Shown here piece after piece: positions 16,582 to 25,132 of a DNA stretch of 64,000 bases. Below the pieces are notes generated by a model. It searched no databases, was not told the origin of the DNA, and saw only the letters and a program-made list of their open reading frames with translations. The number at the start of each line of letters is the position of its first letter. Position 1 is the stretch's first letter. The position numbers and the translations under genes are program-made. Source of the stretch: JARFPW01 sp035464655 (GTDB lineage: Bacteria > Gemmatimonadota > Gemmatimonadetes > Palauibacterales > Palauibacteraceae); NCBI GenBank assembly GCA_035464655.1, contig DATHRZ010000024.1, forward strand, positions 1-64,000, read 5' to 3'.

Positions 16582-18500
16582 CGGTCGCTCTCCAGGTAGG
16601 TGTAGCCGTTCAGCGCATCTTCGTAGAACTTGGTCAGCACGCGGCTTTCGGCTACCGTCATTCGACCGGCGCGTACGGCCACCTCGCAGTCGCGCACGAT
16701 GCGGGGCACGAGCCTGTCGACGTCGTACTGCATGTAGCCGAGGACGGCTCGCGCGGTGTCGCCCTTCACCGTTTCCTCGATCCACCAGCCGCCCTCTTCG
16801 TGCAGCCGGACGTGCACGACGTTCGTGTCGCCGAACAGGTTGTGCAGATCGCCCAGCGTCTCCTGGTAGGCGCCGACCAGGAACACGGCCAGGTAGTAGT
16901 CCTCACCGTTTCGCAGCTCGTGCACCTCGAGGGTCCGACGGACGTCCTCGAGGTCGACGAACCGGTCGATCTTCCCGTCGGAGTCGCAGGTCATGTCGGC
17001 CAGCACGGCGCGTTGGGTCGGTCGTTCGTCGAGCCGCGCGATCGGCATGATCGGAAACAGCTGGTCGATCGCCCACGAATCGGGCAGCGACTGAAACAGC
17101 GAGAAGTTGCAGAAGTAGGTCTCGCTGAGAATCTCCTCCAGCGAGGCCAGCTCTTCAGGGACGCGATCGAGCCCCGCGGCGAGATCCTGTACCCGGGCGC
17201 AGATCGCCCAGAACAGGCGCTCGGCCATGCCGCGGTGCTCGAGGCTGAGATACCCGAGCTTGAACAGGTTGATCGCCTCGTCGCGCGCCTGCACGGCGTC
17301 GTGGTACGCCTCGACGAGGTTCTCGCCCGTGAGCCCCTCGTGGGCGTAGGCGAGGTCGCGCAGCGGAGGCGGTACGTCGTCGTCGGCCCCGAGATCCTCG
17401 GGAGCCGCATGGGTGGTCCGGGGTCCGGCGGCTCCCAGCACGTTGATCACCAGCACGCTCTGATAGGCGGTCATCGCCCGCCCCGACTCGCTGATGATCG
17501 TCGGATGTGGAACCTCGCGCTCGTCGCACACGCTGCCGATCCGGTACACGACCTCGGCGGCGTATTCCTCCATCGTATAATTCATCGACGACTCCGACGT
17601 CGTGCGGCTGCCGTCGTAGTCGACACCGAGCCCGCCACCCACGTCGACATAGTCGAGCGGCACTCCGAGCTTCACGAGCTCCGCGTATACGTGCCCGAGC
17701 TCGCCGATCGCCTCCTTCAGCCGTCGGATGTCCTGGATCTGACTTCCCGGATGGCAGTGGATGAGCTTCAGGCAGTCGAGCATGTCGTGCGCGGCGAGCA
17801 GCTCGACCATGTCGAGGATCTCGCTCACGAACAGGCCGAACTTCGAGCGCTCCCCGGCCGAGTCGCGCCAGCGGCCGGCGCCCTGGCTCGCGAGCTTCAC
17901 GCGCACGCCGATCTTCGGCCGCACGTCGTACGCGGCGGCATGCTTGAGAATCAGCTTCAGCTCGCTGAACTTCTCGACGATCGGAATGATGTTGCGGCCC
18001 AGCTTCGTCGACAGGATGACGGCCTCGATGTACTCGTCGTCCTTGAAGCCGTTGCACACGATGAGGCGCTCTTCCGCCTCGTCGGTCATCGCCATCACGG
18101 CGAGCAGCTCGGGCTTGGAGCCGACCTCGAGCCCGAAGTCGAACTCGCGGCCGTAGCGGTATACTTCCTCCACGACCGGCCGCTGCTGGTTGACCTTGAT
18201 CGGGTAGACCGCGACGTAGCGCCCGCCGTACTCGTGTTCCGCGATCGCCGCGTCGAACGCGTCGTGCAGGGACCGGAGGCGGTCTGCGAGGATGTCGGAG
18301 AACCTGATCAGAACCGGGGCGTGAAGCTCGCGCTCGGCCAGGCCCGCGACCACCTCGGGCAGGTCGATCTCGCGCTCGGCGGTTCGGTCGGGCCGCACTT
18401 TCACGCGGCCATCGGCTCCGACGACGAAGTAGCCCTGGCTCCACAGGTCCACCTGGTAGAGTCGGGCCGCGGCGTCGGTCGTCCATTCGGCGGTCGGCAT
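16578..18500 (-). CDS. speA: Biosynthetic arginine decarboxylase (PLP)
   Basis: The protein has 640 residues, the usual length of the SpeA family. The PLP-binding lysine lies in VYPIKVNQQRPVVEE, followed by FDFGLEVGSKPELLAVM, HCHPGSQIQDI, VDVGGGLGVDYDG and SESGRAMTAY. It decarboxylates arginine to agmatine, and the overlapping speB gene completes the path to putrescine. ATG 18500 is chosen because MPTAEWTTDAAARLYQVD is a typical start; further upstream ATGs would run into the divergent gene's leader. Confidence 0.94.
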   Translation of the reverse strand: MPTAEWTTDAAARLYQVDLWSQGYFVVGADGRVKVRPDRTAEREIDLPEVVAGLAERELHAPVLIRFSDILADRLRSLHDAFDAAIAEHEYGGRYVAVYPIKVNQQRPVVEEVYRYGREFDFGLEVGSKPELLAVMAMTDEAEERLIVCNGFKDDEYIEAVILSTKLGRNIIPIVEKFSELKLILKHAAAYDVRPKIGVRVKLASQGAGRWRDSAGERSKFGLFVSEILDMVELLAAHDMLDCLKLIHCHPGSQIQDIRRLKEAIGELGHVYAELVKLGVPLDYVDVGGGLGVDYDGSRTTSESSMNYTMEEYAAEVVYRIGSVCDEREVPHPTIISESGRAMTAYQSVLVINVLGAAGPRTTHAAPEDLGADDDVPPPLRDLAYAHEGLTGENLVEAYHDAVQARDEAINLFKLGYLSLEHRGMAERLFWAICARVQDLAAGLDRVPEELASLEEILSETYFCNFSLFQSLPDSWAIDQLFPIMPIARLDERPTQRAVLADMTCDSDGKIDRFVDLEDVRRTLEVHELRNGEDYYLAVFLVGAYQETLGDLHNLFGDTNVVHVRLHEEGGWWIEETVKGDTARAVLGYMQYDVDRLVPRIVRDCEVAVRAGRMTVAESRVLTKFYEDALNGYTYLESDR

Positions 18501-18627
18501 GGCCGCCAAGATACGGGCCGCGGCGACGCGGCGGCTACCGGGTGTCAACCATCGACGGGCCTCGGGCATCTCAGTAGCCGGATGTCCAGCCCTGACCGAA
18601 CTCGACCCTTCCACGGAGGACGAACCG

Positions 18628-19728
18628 TTGAATCCCCTGGCCGATTTCCGCCTTTCGAAGCCCCGGCGTGCCCTCGCGGTCGCCGGTCTCGCGGTACTGG
18701 CCCTCGCCGGCGACAGCCCGGCACAGAGCGAGACCGTTCGCCTGTCGGGCTCGACCGTCGCCGTTTACAACCTGGCCGGCAGTGTCTCTATCGGAGCCGG
18801 CTCGGGCTCTGACGTCACCGTGACGGTACGTCGCGCGGGTCCCGACGCCGACCGGCTGGAGCTGCGCACCGGCGCCGTCGACCTGCGGCGCGGCGACTGG
18901 GGGCAGGTCGAAGCGCTGCGGATCGTGTATCCGGACGACAGGGTGCGCTACGACGGAATGTGGGGCACGACCCAGCTCCGCGTGCGGGACGACGGGACGT
19001 TCTGGGGCGACGGGGGGAACGGGCGCGAGGGGCGCCGCGTCGAGATCAGCAACCGGGGCGGCGGACTCGAGGCGAGCGCCGACCTCGAGATCTCCGTGCC
19101 GCGCGGCAGACGGATCCTCGTCGCGCTGGCCGCAGGTACGATCGACGCCCGCAACGTCGACGGCGACCTCTACCTCGACACGGGCTCCGGCGATATCACG
19201 GTCGGCGGAACATCGGGAATCCTCAATCTCGACACCGGGTCGGGCAACGTGGCGGTCGAGAATGCCGACGGCGACGTCTCGGTCGACACGGGCTCCGGCA
19301 ACGTGGAGGCCCGGTCGATCCGCGGCCCGGCGCTGAGCATCGATACCGGGTCCGGCGATGTCACGGTCTCTGGTGCCGAGGCCGGCGAGGTCGAGGTAGA
19401 CACGGGCTCGGGCGGCGTGACGCTGCTCGGCCTGCGCACGGGCCGAGTCGGCGTCGACACCGGCTCCGGGGACGTGACCGTCCGGACGGCGGCCGGCAGC
19501 GCTACCATAGAGGTCGACACCGGCTCGGGGGACGTCACCGTTTCGGTGCCGGCCGACTACGCGGGCGACGTGCGCCTCGAGACGAGCTCCGGACGCATGG
19601 TGACCGAACTACCGATCACCCTCCTGCGCCGAAGCGACGACGAGATCGCCGGGCGCATCGGCGAGGGGGGCAGCGCCCACATCGAGGTCGACACGGGCAG
19701 CGGTGACATCCGGATCCACCGCTCCTGA
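18628..19728 (+). CDS. Exported DUF4097-like repeat protein (DTGSG repeats)
   Basis: This 366-residue protein has a signal peptide (ALAVAGLAVLALAGDSPAQ). From about residue 190 to the end it consists of short repeats of roughly 18-26 residues around DTGSGDV: eight DTGSG copies plus one degenerate ETSSG. Each repeat is consistent with one strand or turn of a right-handed parallel beta-helix, as in DUF4097-type putative adhesins. The start is TTG at 18628 with GGAGG eight bases upstream; no ATG fits the signal peptide. It is divergent from speA. Function is unknown beyond an exported beta-helix. Confidence 0.82.
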   Translation: MNPLADFRLSKPRRALAVAGLAVLALAGDSPAQSETVRLSGSTVAVYNLAGSVSIGAGSGSDVTVTVRRAGPDADRLELRTGAVDLRRGDWGQVEALRIVYPDDRVRYDGMWGTTQLRVRDDGTFWGDGGNGREGRRVEISNRGGGLEASADLEISVPRGRRILVALAAGTIDARNVDGDLYLDTGSGDITVGGTSGILNLDTGSGNVAVENADGDVSVDTGSGNVEARSIRGPALSIDTGSGDVTVSGAEAGEVEVDTGSGGVTLLGLRTGRVGVDTGSGDVTVRTAAGSATIEVDTGSGDVTVSVPADYAGDVRLETSSGRMVTELPITLLRRSDDEIAGRIGEGGSAHIEVDTGSGDIRIHRS

Positions 19729-19737
19729 GCTCGATCC

Positions 19738-20946
19738 TCAGGCGGCGGGGGCGGTTCGCTCGTGCAGGCGGGCGATCCGCTCCCGTGCCTCGGGTGTCTC
19801 CCGAACGACGACCGTTCCGGCCAGCCGGTCCTCGAGGGCCTGTCGGTTCGGATCCCAGAAGATGCGCGCGAACCCCTCGAGACCGGTGAACAGCGACGCC
19901 GCATAGCCGCCGTACCGCTCGAACGAGACCCAGTACCCCAGCGAGCGGCCGTCGAGACGCACCACGCGGATGCCGAGCAGACGCTTGCCCGGCGTGCGTC
20001 CTTTCCACCAGCCGAGGAAGAAGGTGAAGTAGAGGCCGGCCCAGCCGAGGCTCAGGCCCACGTCGTCGAGGAGGCCATAGACGCTCGCCAGAATCCCGCG
20101 GTCGCGCTCCTCCTCGAGCTCATCTTCGGTATCGTCGAGGTCGTCCTCGAGGCGCTCGAGTCGGCCTTCGAGGCGCCGGATCTCCGATTCCCGTTCATCG
20201 AGCTCCTCGGCCGCCAGTTCGGCGCCGAGCACCGGTCCGAACCGGGCCATGCCCGCGCTGTCGCCCGCCGCACGGGCGGCCGCCCAGCGGGCGAGCAGGC
20301 TGTCGACGGCCAGGGTGTCGGCGTCGACGGCATCCACCGGATCGATGCCGGCAATCGCCCGATCGAGTTCCGCGAGCGCCCGGTCGGCACCGTCTCCTCC
20401 CTCGCCGCGGATCTCGTCGACCAGCCCGCGCATCTCCTCCGGGGGGACGCCCTCGTCCCGAAGGCGTTCGACCATGCGTCCGGCCGCCGCCGCGACCTCG
20501 GCCGAGTCGCCCCCGCGCGCCAGGCGGATCAGATCGGAGACGGCCGCCACCGACACGGGAATGTCGCGCCCGGCGACGTTCTCGAGCTCGGCGATCGTCG
20601 TGTCGGCGTCGCCGAACAGCACCGCGGAGATCGCCAGTGCCGCGACCATCAGCGTGACCGCCCCCAGGCAGCCGAACGTCGTTCGCACGACGCGGCCGCC
20701 CGTCGAAGCCCGTGCCTCGGCGCGGCGGTCCCGAACCGAGAGCCAGAACACGAACAGGCCCGCCGCGAAGGCGAAGAACACGGCGGACGCGTTCGCGAGA
20801 ATCGCCACGAGCACCAGGTCGAGCAGGATCGCCGCGGCGCGGCGCCAGGGGTGGGCAAGCGGCAGATTCAACAGTTCCGGCGCCACCGAAAAGGCGTCGG
20901 GGGTAATGATCGTGCGCGGATCGGTCCGGCCGGGGGCCTGATTCAT
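19738..20946 (-). CDS. RDD-family membrane protein split by a long coiled-coil insert
   Basis: The protein has 402 residues. The first RDD-like helix is at about 34-70 (HPWRRAAAILLDLVLVAILAN). A further membrane segment follows near 90-112. About residues 120-295 form an acidic soluble insert ending in a coiled coil (EELDERESEIRRLEGRLERL...). The second half of the RDD fold returns near 305-390 with GLYFTFFLGWWKGRTPGKRLLGIRVVRLDG and DRLAGTVVV. RDD proteins are inner-membrane proteins of mostly unknown role, some linked to ion exchange. The insert of about 180 residues is unusual. Confidence 0.75.
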   Translation of the reverse strand: MNQAPGRTDPRTIITPDAFSVAPELLNLPLAHPWRRAAAILLDLVLVAILANASAVFFAFAAGLFVFWLSVRDRRAEARASTGGRVVRTTFGCLGAVTLMVAALAISAVLFGDADTTIAELENVAGRDIPVSVAAVSDLIRLARGGDSAEVAAAAGRMVERLRDEGVPPEEMRGLVDEIRGEGGDGADRALAELDRAIAGIDPVDAVDADTLAVDSLLARWAAARAAGDSAGMARFGPVLGAELAAEELDERESEIRRLEGRLERLEDDLDDTEDELEEERDRGILASVYGLLDDVGLSLGWAGLYFTFFLGWWKGRTPGKRLLGIRVVRLDGRSLGYWVSFERYGGYAASLFTGLEGFARIFWDPNRQALEDRLAGTVVVRETPEARERIARLHERTAPAA

Positions 20947-20964
20947 ACCGCCAAATTGAGGAAT

Positions 20965-20993
20965 CGGGCGACGCCTGTGAAGGGCGTCGCCCG
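20965..20993 (-). terminator. Strong hairpin between PDZ and RDD genes
   Basis: An 11-bp perfect inverted repeat CGGGCGACGCC/GGCGTCGCCCG with a 7-nt loop lies between the PDZ-gene stop (21001) and the RDD-gene start (20946) on the minus strand. No clear U-tract follows, so it may act as a 3'-end stabiliser or weak terminator. Confidence 0.4.
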
Positions 20994-21000
20994 GCCGGGC

Positions 21001-22008
21001 TCAGGTGCGTACGGAGTTGTCCGTCCGCGGGCGTGGCTCCGGGAAGGCGAAATCCAGCTCCGGCAGCGGGGGCATCTCGAACTCGACGCTCCCCACCTCC
21101 GGGGCGAAGAAGTAGGCGTTGCCGGACCGCAACTCCCGCACGCCTTCCGGTCGCTCGGGCAGGGTCGCCCGAATCGTCCGCTCCTGTCGGTCGCGGAGAA
21201 TCCGCAACTCGATCTCTCCTGCTTCGGAACCAGCGATCTCGCGCATCAGGTCGCCCGGATCCTCCACCTTCTCGTCGTCCACCCGAAGGATCACGTCACC
21301 GGCCCGCAGCCCGGCGTCCGCGGCCGGTGAGTCCTCGCGAACCGAGGTCACGAGTACGCCGCCGTCGTCGGCGCCGAAATACTCCGCCAGCTGATCGCCC
21401 AGATTCTGGACGCCGACCCCGAGCCGTCCCCCCTGCGTGAACATCTGGAAGGCGCCGTGACCGTCTCGCAGTTCCCGGAGCCTAACCCGGACGGCGGTAT
21501 CCAGCCCGGCCCGGGGCGACCAGCGGGTCACCGCGGACGAGCGGTCGGCCAACTCGATCGCAGCCGTTCTCTGGCCGCCGTCACGAACGTAACCGAGATC
21601 GACGGAGCGTCCCGCCGGCGTCTCGCCCACGAGGCGTCGGAGCTGCGCCGCACTCTCGACGCGGGCGCCGTTCCACGACACGATCACGTCGTCGGCCTGC
21701 AAGCCGACCTCGGCAGCCGGACCTTCGTCGGGTACGTCCGTCACCAGGGCGCCCCGCTCTTCGCGCAAATCGAGCCGTTCCACGTCCTCGTCCGTCACTT
21801 CCCGAATGTAGACGCCGAGGTACGACCCCGAGCTCGCCATCCGCAGCGACATCAGCGCCGGCGGGGCCGGGGCCGCCCTGACGGCCGGCGGGGGCGGCTC
21901 GCCGGGCACGTCACGCTCCTGCGCGTCCACTCCCTCTACCACGAGCGCGAGCGTGACGATTCCGAGCATCGGAATCAGTACCCTCAGTCCCCTGATCCAT
22001 CGTCTCAT
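21001..22008 (-). CDS. Exported protein with two PDZ domains
   Basis: This 335-residue protein has an N-terminal hydrophobic signal (LRVLIPMLGIVTLALVVEGVDA). Two PDZ domains follow: about 55-145 (YLGVYIREVTDEDVERL, GPAAEVGLQADDVIVSWNG) and about 190-285 (RLGVGVQNLGDQLAEYFG, SPAADAGLRAGDVILRVDD). No protease domain is present, so it is a binding or regulatory PDZ protein of the periplasm. ATG 22008 is preceded by GGAGAGG. Confidence 0.82.
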   Translation of the reverse strand: MRRWIRGLRVLIPMLGIVTLALVVEGVDAQERDVPGEPPPPAVRAAPAPPALMSLRMASSGSYLGVYIREVTDEDVERLDLREERGALVTDVPDEGPAAEVGLQADDVIVSWNGARVESAAQLRRLVGETPAGRSVDLGYVRDGGQRTAAIELADRSSAVTRWSPRAGLDTAVRVRLRELRDGHGAFQMFTQGGRLGVGVQNLGDQLAEYFGADDGGVLVTSVREDSPAADAGLRAGDVILRVDDEKVEDPGDLMREIAGSEAGEIELRILRDRQERTIRATLPERPEGVRELRSGNAYFFAPEVGSVEFEMPPLPELDFAFPEPRPRTDNSVRT

Positions 22009-22132
22009 CGGTCCTCTCCTCCATGTGGGGGCGCGTGGCGCGAGCCCCGCGCCCACTGCGTCGTTCGTCGGATGACTGCTTCAATGACTTCGACGCCTGG
22101 CTCTGCGCCACGGTTGCCCGCGGCGCGAAAGC

Positions 22133-23044
22133 TCACGGGAGCAGGAGGGGAAACGCGCCGGGTATGACCTCGAACACGGCGGATCCGGCCGTCCACGTTT
22201 CTCCGTCGAGGTTCATCCAGAAATCGGCGCCGGCCCCGATTTCGATACGCCGCCCGGTGAGCGTCAGCACGTTGTCGGATCCGGTATGGCGGCCACGCAG
22301 GACGCGTAGCACGGTGGATGGGAGGAGGATGCCCGGGGTCTCGAGGATCACCACGACATCGAGCCGACCGTCGAACGGGTCCGCGTGTGGAACGAGCGGA
22401 ATCCCGCCACCGGCGTAGCGCCCCCCTGCGACCACGACCATCAGGGCCTCGACCTCGTATTCCCGCTCGTCGACGACCAGGCGAATCGGGTGTGCCCGCA
22501 GCCGGCCGAGCTCGTCGACCACGGCACGAAGATAGGCGAGTCGACCCCAGCGCCGGCGGCGCCGATCGTCGAGCGCGTCGCCGACGCGTCCGCCGAACCC
22601 ACCGACGACCGCGTTGAGCGCCCGGCCCGACAGGTCGGGCCCGGTGCGCGAGGCGCAGCGAATCAGGTCGGTAGCGCGCGATCGCCCGGCGACCGCCGAA
22701 GCCAGCGCGGCGCGCAACGCCTTCAGCGGATCACCCGGGACGCCGATGTGGCGCGCGAAGTCGTTGCCCGTACCGATGGGGAGAATCGCCAGCGACGCTC
22801 CCGTGGCCGCTCGATGCAGGCCCGCGGCGACGGCACCGACTGTTCCGTCGCCGCCCGCCGCGGCCACCACCTCGTACCCCTCTTCCGCGGCCGACCGGGC
22901 AAGATCGACAATCTCGCGGGAGTCGACGACGCGGCGCACGTCGACCGCCGGATCTCGATCGAGCCCGGCGGCGAGCGACGCCACGTCCCCCGACCCGGCG
23001 ACCGGATTGAGAATGACGCAGACGCGCGGGGTCCGCGGGCTCAG
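22133..23044 (-). CDS. Diacylglycerol/lipid kinase family protein, CTG start
   Basis: This 303-residue protein has the DAGK catalytic signature: CVILNPVAGSGD at the N-terminus, AAAGGDGTVGAVAAGL, LPIGTGNDFARHIG and a C-terminal NLDGETW. The family phosphorylates diacylglycerol or related lipids. The frame is open far upstream, but the family N-terminus begins just after the TrpF-like stop; the only candidate start there is CTG 23044, overlapping that stop as CTGA. No strong ribosome site is seen, so initiation would depend on coupling. Confidence 0.82.
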   Translation of the reverse strand: MSPRTPRVCVILNPVAGSGDVASLAAGLDRDPAVDVRRVVDSREIVDLARSAAEEGYEVVAAAGGDGTVGAVAAGLHRAATGASLAILPIGTGNDFARHIGVPGDPLKALRAALASAVAGRSRATDLIRCASRTGPDLSGRALNAVVGGFGGRVGDALDDRRRRRWGRLAYLRAVVDELGRLRAHPIRLVVDEREYEVEALMVVVAGGRYAGGGIPLVPHADPFDGRLDVVVILETPGILLPSTVLRVLRGRHTGSDNVLTLTGRRIEIGAGADFWMNLDGETWTAGSAVFEVIPGAFPLLLP

Positions 23045-23715
23045 GACGGTCGAACCCGGTCCAGCGATTCGAGAAAGCGCACGAGGCGCGACGTGTCTAG
23101 CGCGCCTCCCCGCCGCACGCCGGAGCACACCTCGACGGCGTACGGATGCACCCGCCGAATCGCATCGGCCACGTTCCGCTCCGTGAGGCCGCCGGAGAGG
23201 ATCACGGGTACGTGAACCGCCTCGACGATCCGGCGGCTGATCTCCCAGTCGTGCGTCCGGCCGTGGGGATCCGTCCACCGGAAGGGCGGTTCGGGATTCG
23301 TGGATGAGAGCACGAGCGCGTCGGCGACGACCGCCAGCTCGCGCGCATCGTCGATGGCCTTTTCATCGATGACGTGGATCGACTGCGCGATCGACACGCC
23401 CGGCAGTCCTCGACGGAGCTTTCGATAGGCCGACCGGGGCAGTCGGTCCCATAGCTGAACCGTGTTGACGCCGCACCGCCGGGCTTTTTCGACGATCTCG
23501 TCCGGATCATCGAGTGCCGTGAGCAGGAAGGTCCCGATCTCGTCATCCACCGCCGCGGCGATCCCGGCGATCTCCTCGTCGGTCAGCTCCTGGGTCGACG
23601 TCGGCAGTCCCGATGCCACGCCGATCGCCGCCACACCGAACGATACGACCTGTCGCGCCTCCTCGGCGGAGCGCAGACAGCTCACCTTGACCCTGACCGG
23701 CGGGATGACATCCAT
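23041..23715 (-). CDS. Phosphoribosylanthranilate isomerase-like protein (TrpF family)
   Basis: This 224-residue TIM-barrel protein resembles TrpF: VRVKVSCLRSAEEA at the place of the KICG motif (Cys retained), VNTVQLWD (usual VQLHG), VPVILSGGLTERNVADAI and AVEVCSGVRRGGALD. The reaction would be the Amadori rearrangement of phosphoribosylanthranilate in tryptophan synthesis. Several motifs deviate (KVSCL for KICGL, QLWD for QLHG), and no other trp gene is nearby, so a related sugar-phosphate isomerase activity is possible. Confidence 0.7.
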   Translation of the reverse strand: MDVIPPVRVKVSCLRSAEEARQVVSFGVAAIGVASGLPTSTQELTDEEIAGIAAAVDDEIGTFLLTALDDPDEIVEKARRCGVNTVQLWDRLPRSAYRKLRRGLPGVSIAQSIHVIDEKAIDDARELAVVADALVLSSTNPEPPFRWTDPHGRTHDWEISRRIVEAVHVPVILSGGLTERNVADAIRRVHPYAVEVCSGVRRGGALDTSRLVRFLESLDRVRPS

Positions 23716-23849
23716 CGTGCCCCATTCTGGCGGACGATCCCCGTCCGGGCCAGAGCACGCCCGGCAGTTGCCGGCTTCGCTACGCGGGCGCAGCTTGTCG
23801 GAAACGGCCCGCGATGGGGCGAGAACGTCCGACGGAAGGCTTGCAACTG

Positions 23850-24383
23850 ATGATTCACCCGATTTCGGGCGCGACGTGGCGCGCCGCCCTGTTCGTTACG
23901 CTGTGTGTGGGCGCGAGCGGTTGCGGCTCCGACGACACGGGGGGCGCGAACGGAACGCCGGCGAACGGGAGCGCCACCGACGATCCGGCGGCGCCGCTCA
24001 TGGACACGGAGTTCGCCGACGATCTCGACATCGATCTCGACCAGATGACGCGCACCGAATCCGGTCTCTACTATGAGGAGCTGGAACCGGGCAGCGGCCT
24101 CGCCGCGCGCGACGGGCACGTTCTCGACACCCACTATACCGGCTGGCTCACGACAGGTCAGGAATTCGGGACCAGCCGGGACGGTAACCCGTACTCCTTC
24201 CAGCTCGGTCGCCAGCAAGTGCCGCGCGGCATCGAAGAAGGCGTGACCGGCATGCGCATCGGCGGCGTTCGCCGGCTCGTCGTTCCCCCGTCGCTCGGCT
24301 ACGGCCCGCGCGGACAACCGCCCGCGATCCCGCCCGGCGCCACCCTCGTCTACGAAATCGAACTGCTGGACATCAAGCTCTGA
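23850..24383 (+). CDS. FKBP-type peptidyl-prolyl isomerase, lipoprotein
   Basis: The protein has 177 residues. The N-terminus has a signal peptide with a lipobox-like GASGC followed by a Gly/Asp-rich linker, so the protein is probably lipid-anchored. The C-terminal FKBP domain (about 75-177) shows LDTHYTGWLTTGQEFGTS, IEEGVTGMRIGGVRRLVVPPSLGYG and IPPGATLVYEIELLDI. It would catalyse proline isomerisation during folding of exported proteins. ATG 23850 follows GGAAGG; an upstream ATG at 23814 would disrupt the signal peptide. Confidence 0.88.
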   Translation: MIHPISGATWRAALFVTLCVGASGCGSDDTGGANGTPANGSATDDPAAPLMDTEFADDLDIDLDQMTRTESGLYYEELEPGSGLAARDGHVLDTHYTGWLTTGQEFGTSRDGNPYSFQLGRQQVPRGIEEGVTGMRIGGVRRLVVPPSLGYGPRGQPPAIPPGATLVYEIELLDIKL

Positions 24384-25132
24384 TCGTCCTGCTGGCAGCC
24401 TGCGGGTTCGCCGCGGCTCTCGTCGGTGGCCTGCTCGGAATTGGCGGCGGCATCGTGCTGATCCCGATGCTCACCGCCTGGGCGAATCTCGACCAGCATT
24501 CGGCGCACGGCACCGGAATCGTAGCCGTGATGACGACTGCGCTGGTCGGCGTGCTCGTGTACGGGAGAGGCTCCGCCGTCGACCTGACGTCGGCCATTCA
24601 GATCGCGGTCGTGATGCTCCCGGCGACCATCATCTCGGCGCGTTTCTCCAAACGCGTTTCGGCGGCACACCTGCGTCGCTACTTCGGTGCCTTCGTCGTC
24701 CTCGCCGCGTTGATTCTGCCGTTTCGCGACCTCGTGGGGGACGGAGGTCTGATTCTCGGCGGCGGGCTTCCCGCGATGTTCGCCATCGGGCTCGGCGGCG
24801 GGATCGTGTCGGGGCTGCTCGGCGTGGGAGGCGGAAGCGTCGTCGTTCCGTGCCTGGTACTCGTCACCGGGTTCTCGCAGCAGCTCGCCCAGGGGACGTC
24901 TCTCGCGGTCATCCTGCCGTCGAGCGCCGCCGGCGCGGCGGAGCATGCCCGGATCGGTCATGTCCGGGGGCGCGTCCTGCCCCCCGTGCTCCTTGGCACG
25001 CTGTTCGGGTCCTGGGTGGGCGGCGAAGCGGCCCTCGCCCTCCCCGGTCAGACGCTGCGGATCATCTTCTCCGTCGTGCTGCTCGCGATGGGCACCCGGT
25101 TCATCGTGCGGAGCTTCAACGAGGATCGTTGA
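24380..25132 (+). CDS. TSUP/TauE-SafE family permease, CTG start
   Basis: This 250-residue membrane protein has about eight hydrophobic segments and the duplicated TSUP motif: AALVGGLLGIGGGIVLIPMLTA near the N-terminus and GIVSGLLGVGGGSVVVPCLVL in the second half. The family exports sulfite, sulfoacetate or other sulfur-containing anions. A GTG at 24455 would remove the first helix and the first motif. The frame extends back to CTG 24380, which overlaps the FKBP stop as CTGA; no ATG, GTG or TTG is found upstream. It overlaps the convergent osmC gene by 17 bp. Confidence 0.84.
   Translation: MIVLLAACGFAAALVGGLLGIGGGIVLIPMLTAWANLDQHSAHGTGIVAVMTTALVGVLVYGRGSAVDLTSAIQIAVVMLPATIISARFSKRVSAAHLRRYFGAFVVLAALILPFRDLVGDGGLILGGGLPAMFAIGLGGGIVSGLLGVGGGSVVVPCLVLVTGFSQQLAQGTSLAVILPSSAAGAAEHARIGHVRGRVLPPVLLGTLFGSWVGGEAALALPGQTLRIIFSVVLLAMGTRFIVRSFNEDR

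Noticed and set aside
16446..18812. Long plus-strand open frame opposite speA
   Set aside because: It is antisense to a clear arginine decarboxylase; GC-rich DNA gives such open frames by chance.
19170..19725. CRISPR-like array
   Set aside because: The DNA repeats are in a single coding frame, differ in length and lack unique spacers of constant size.
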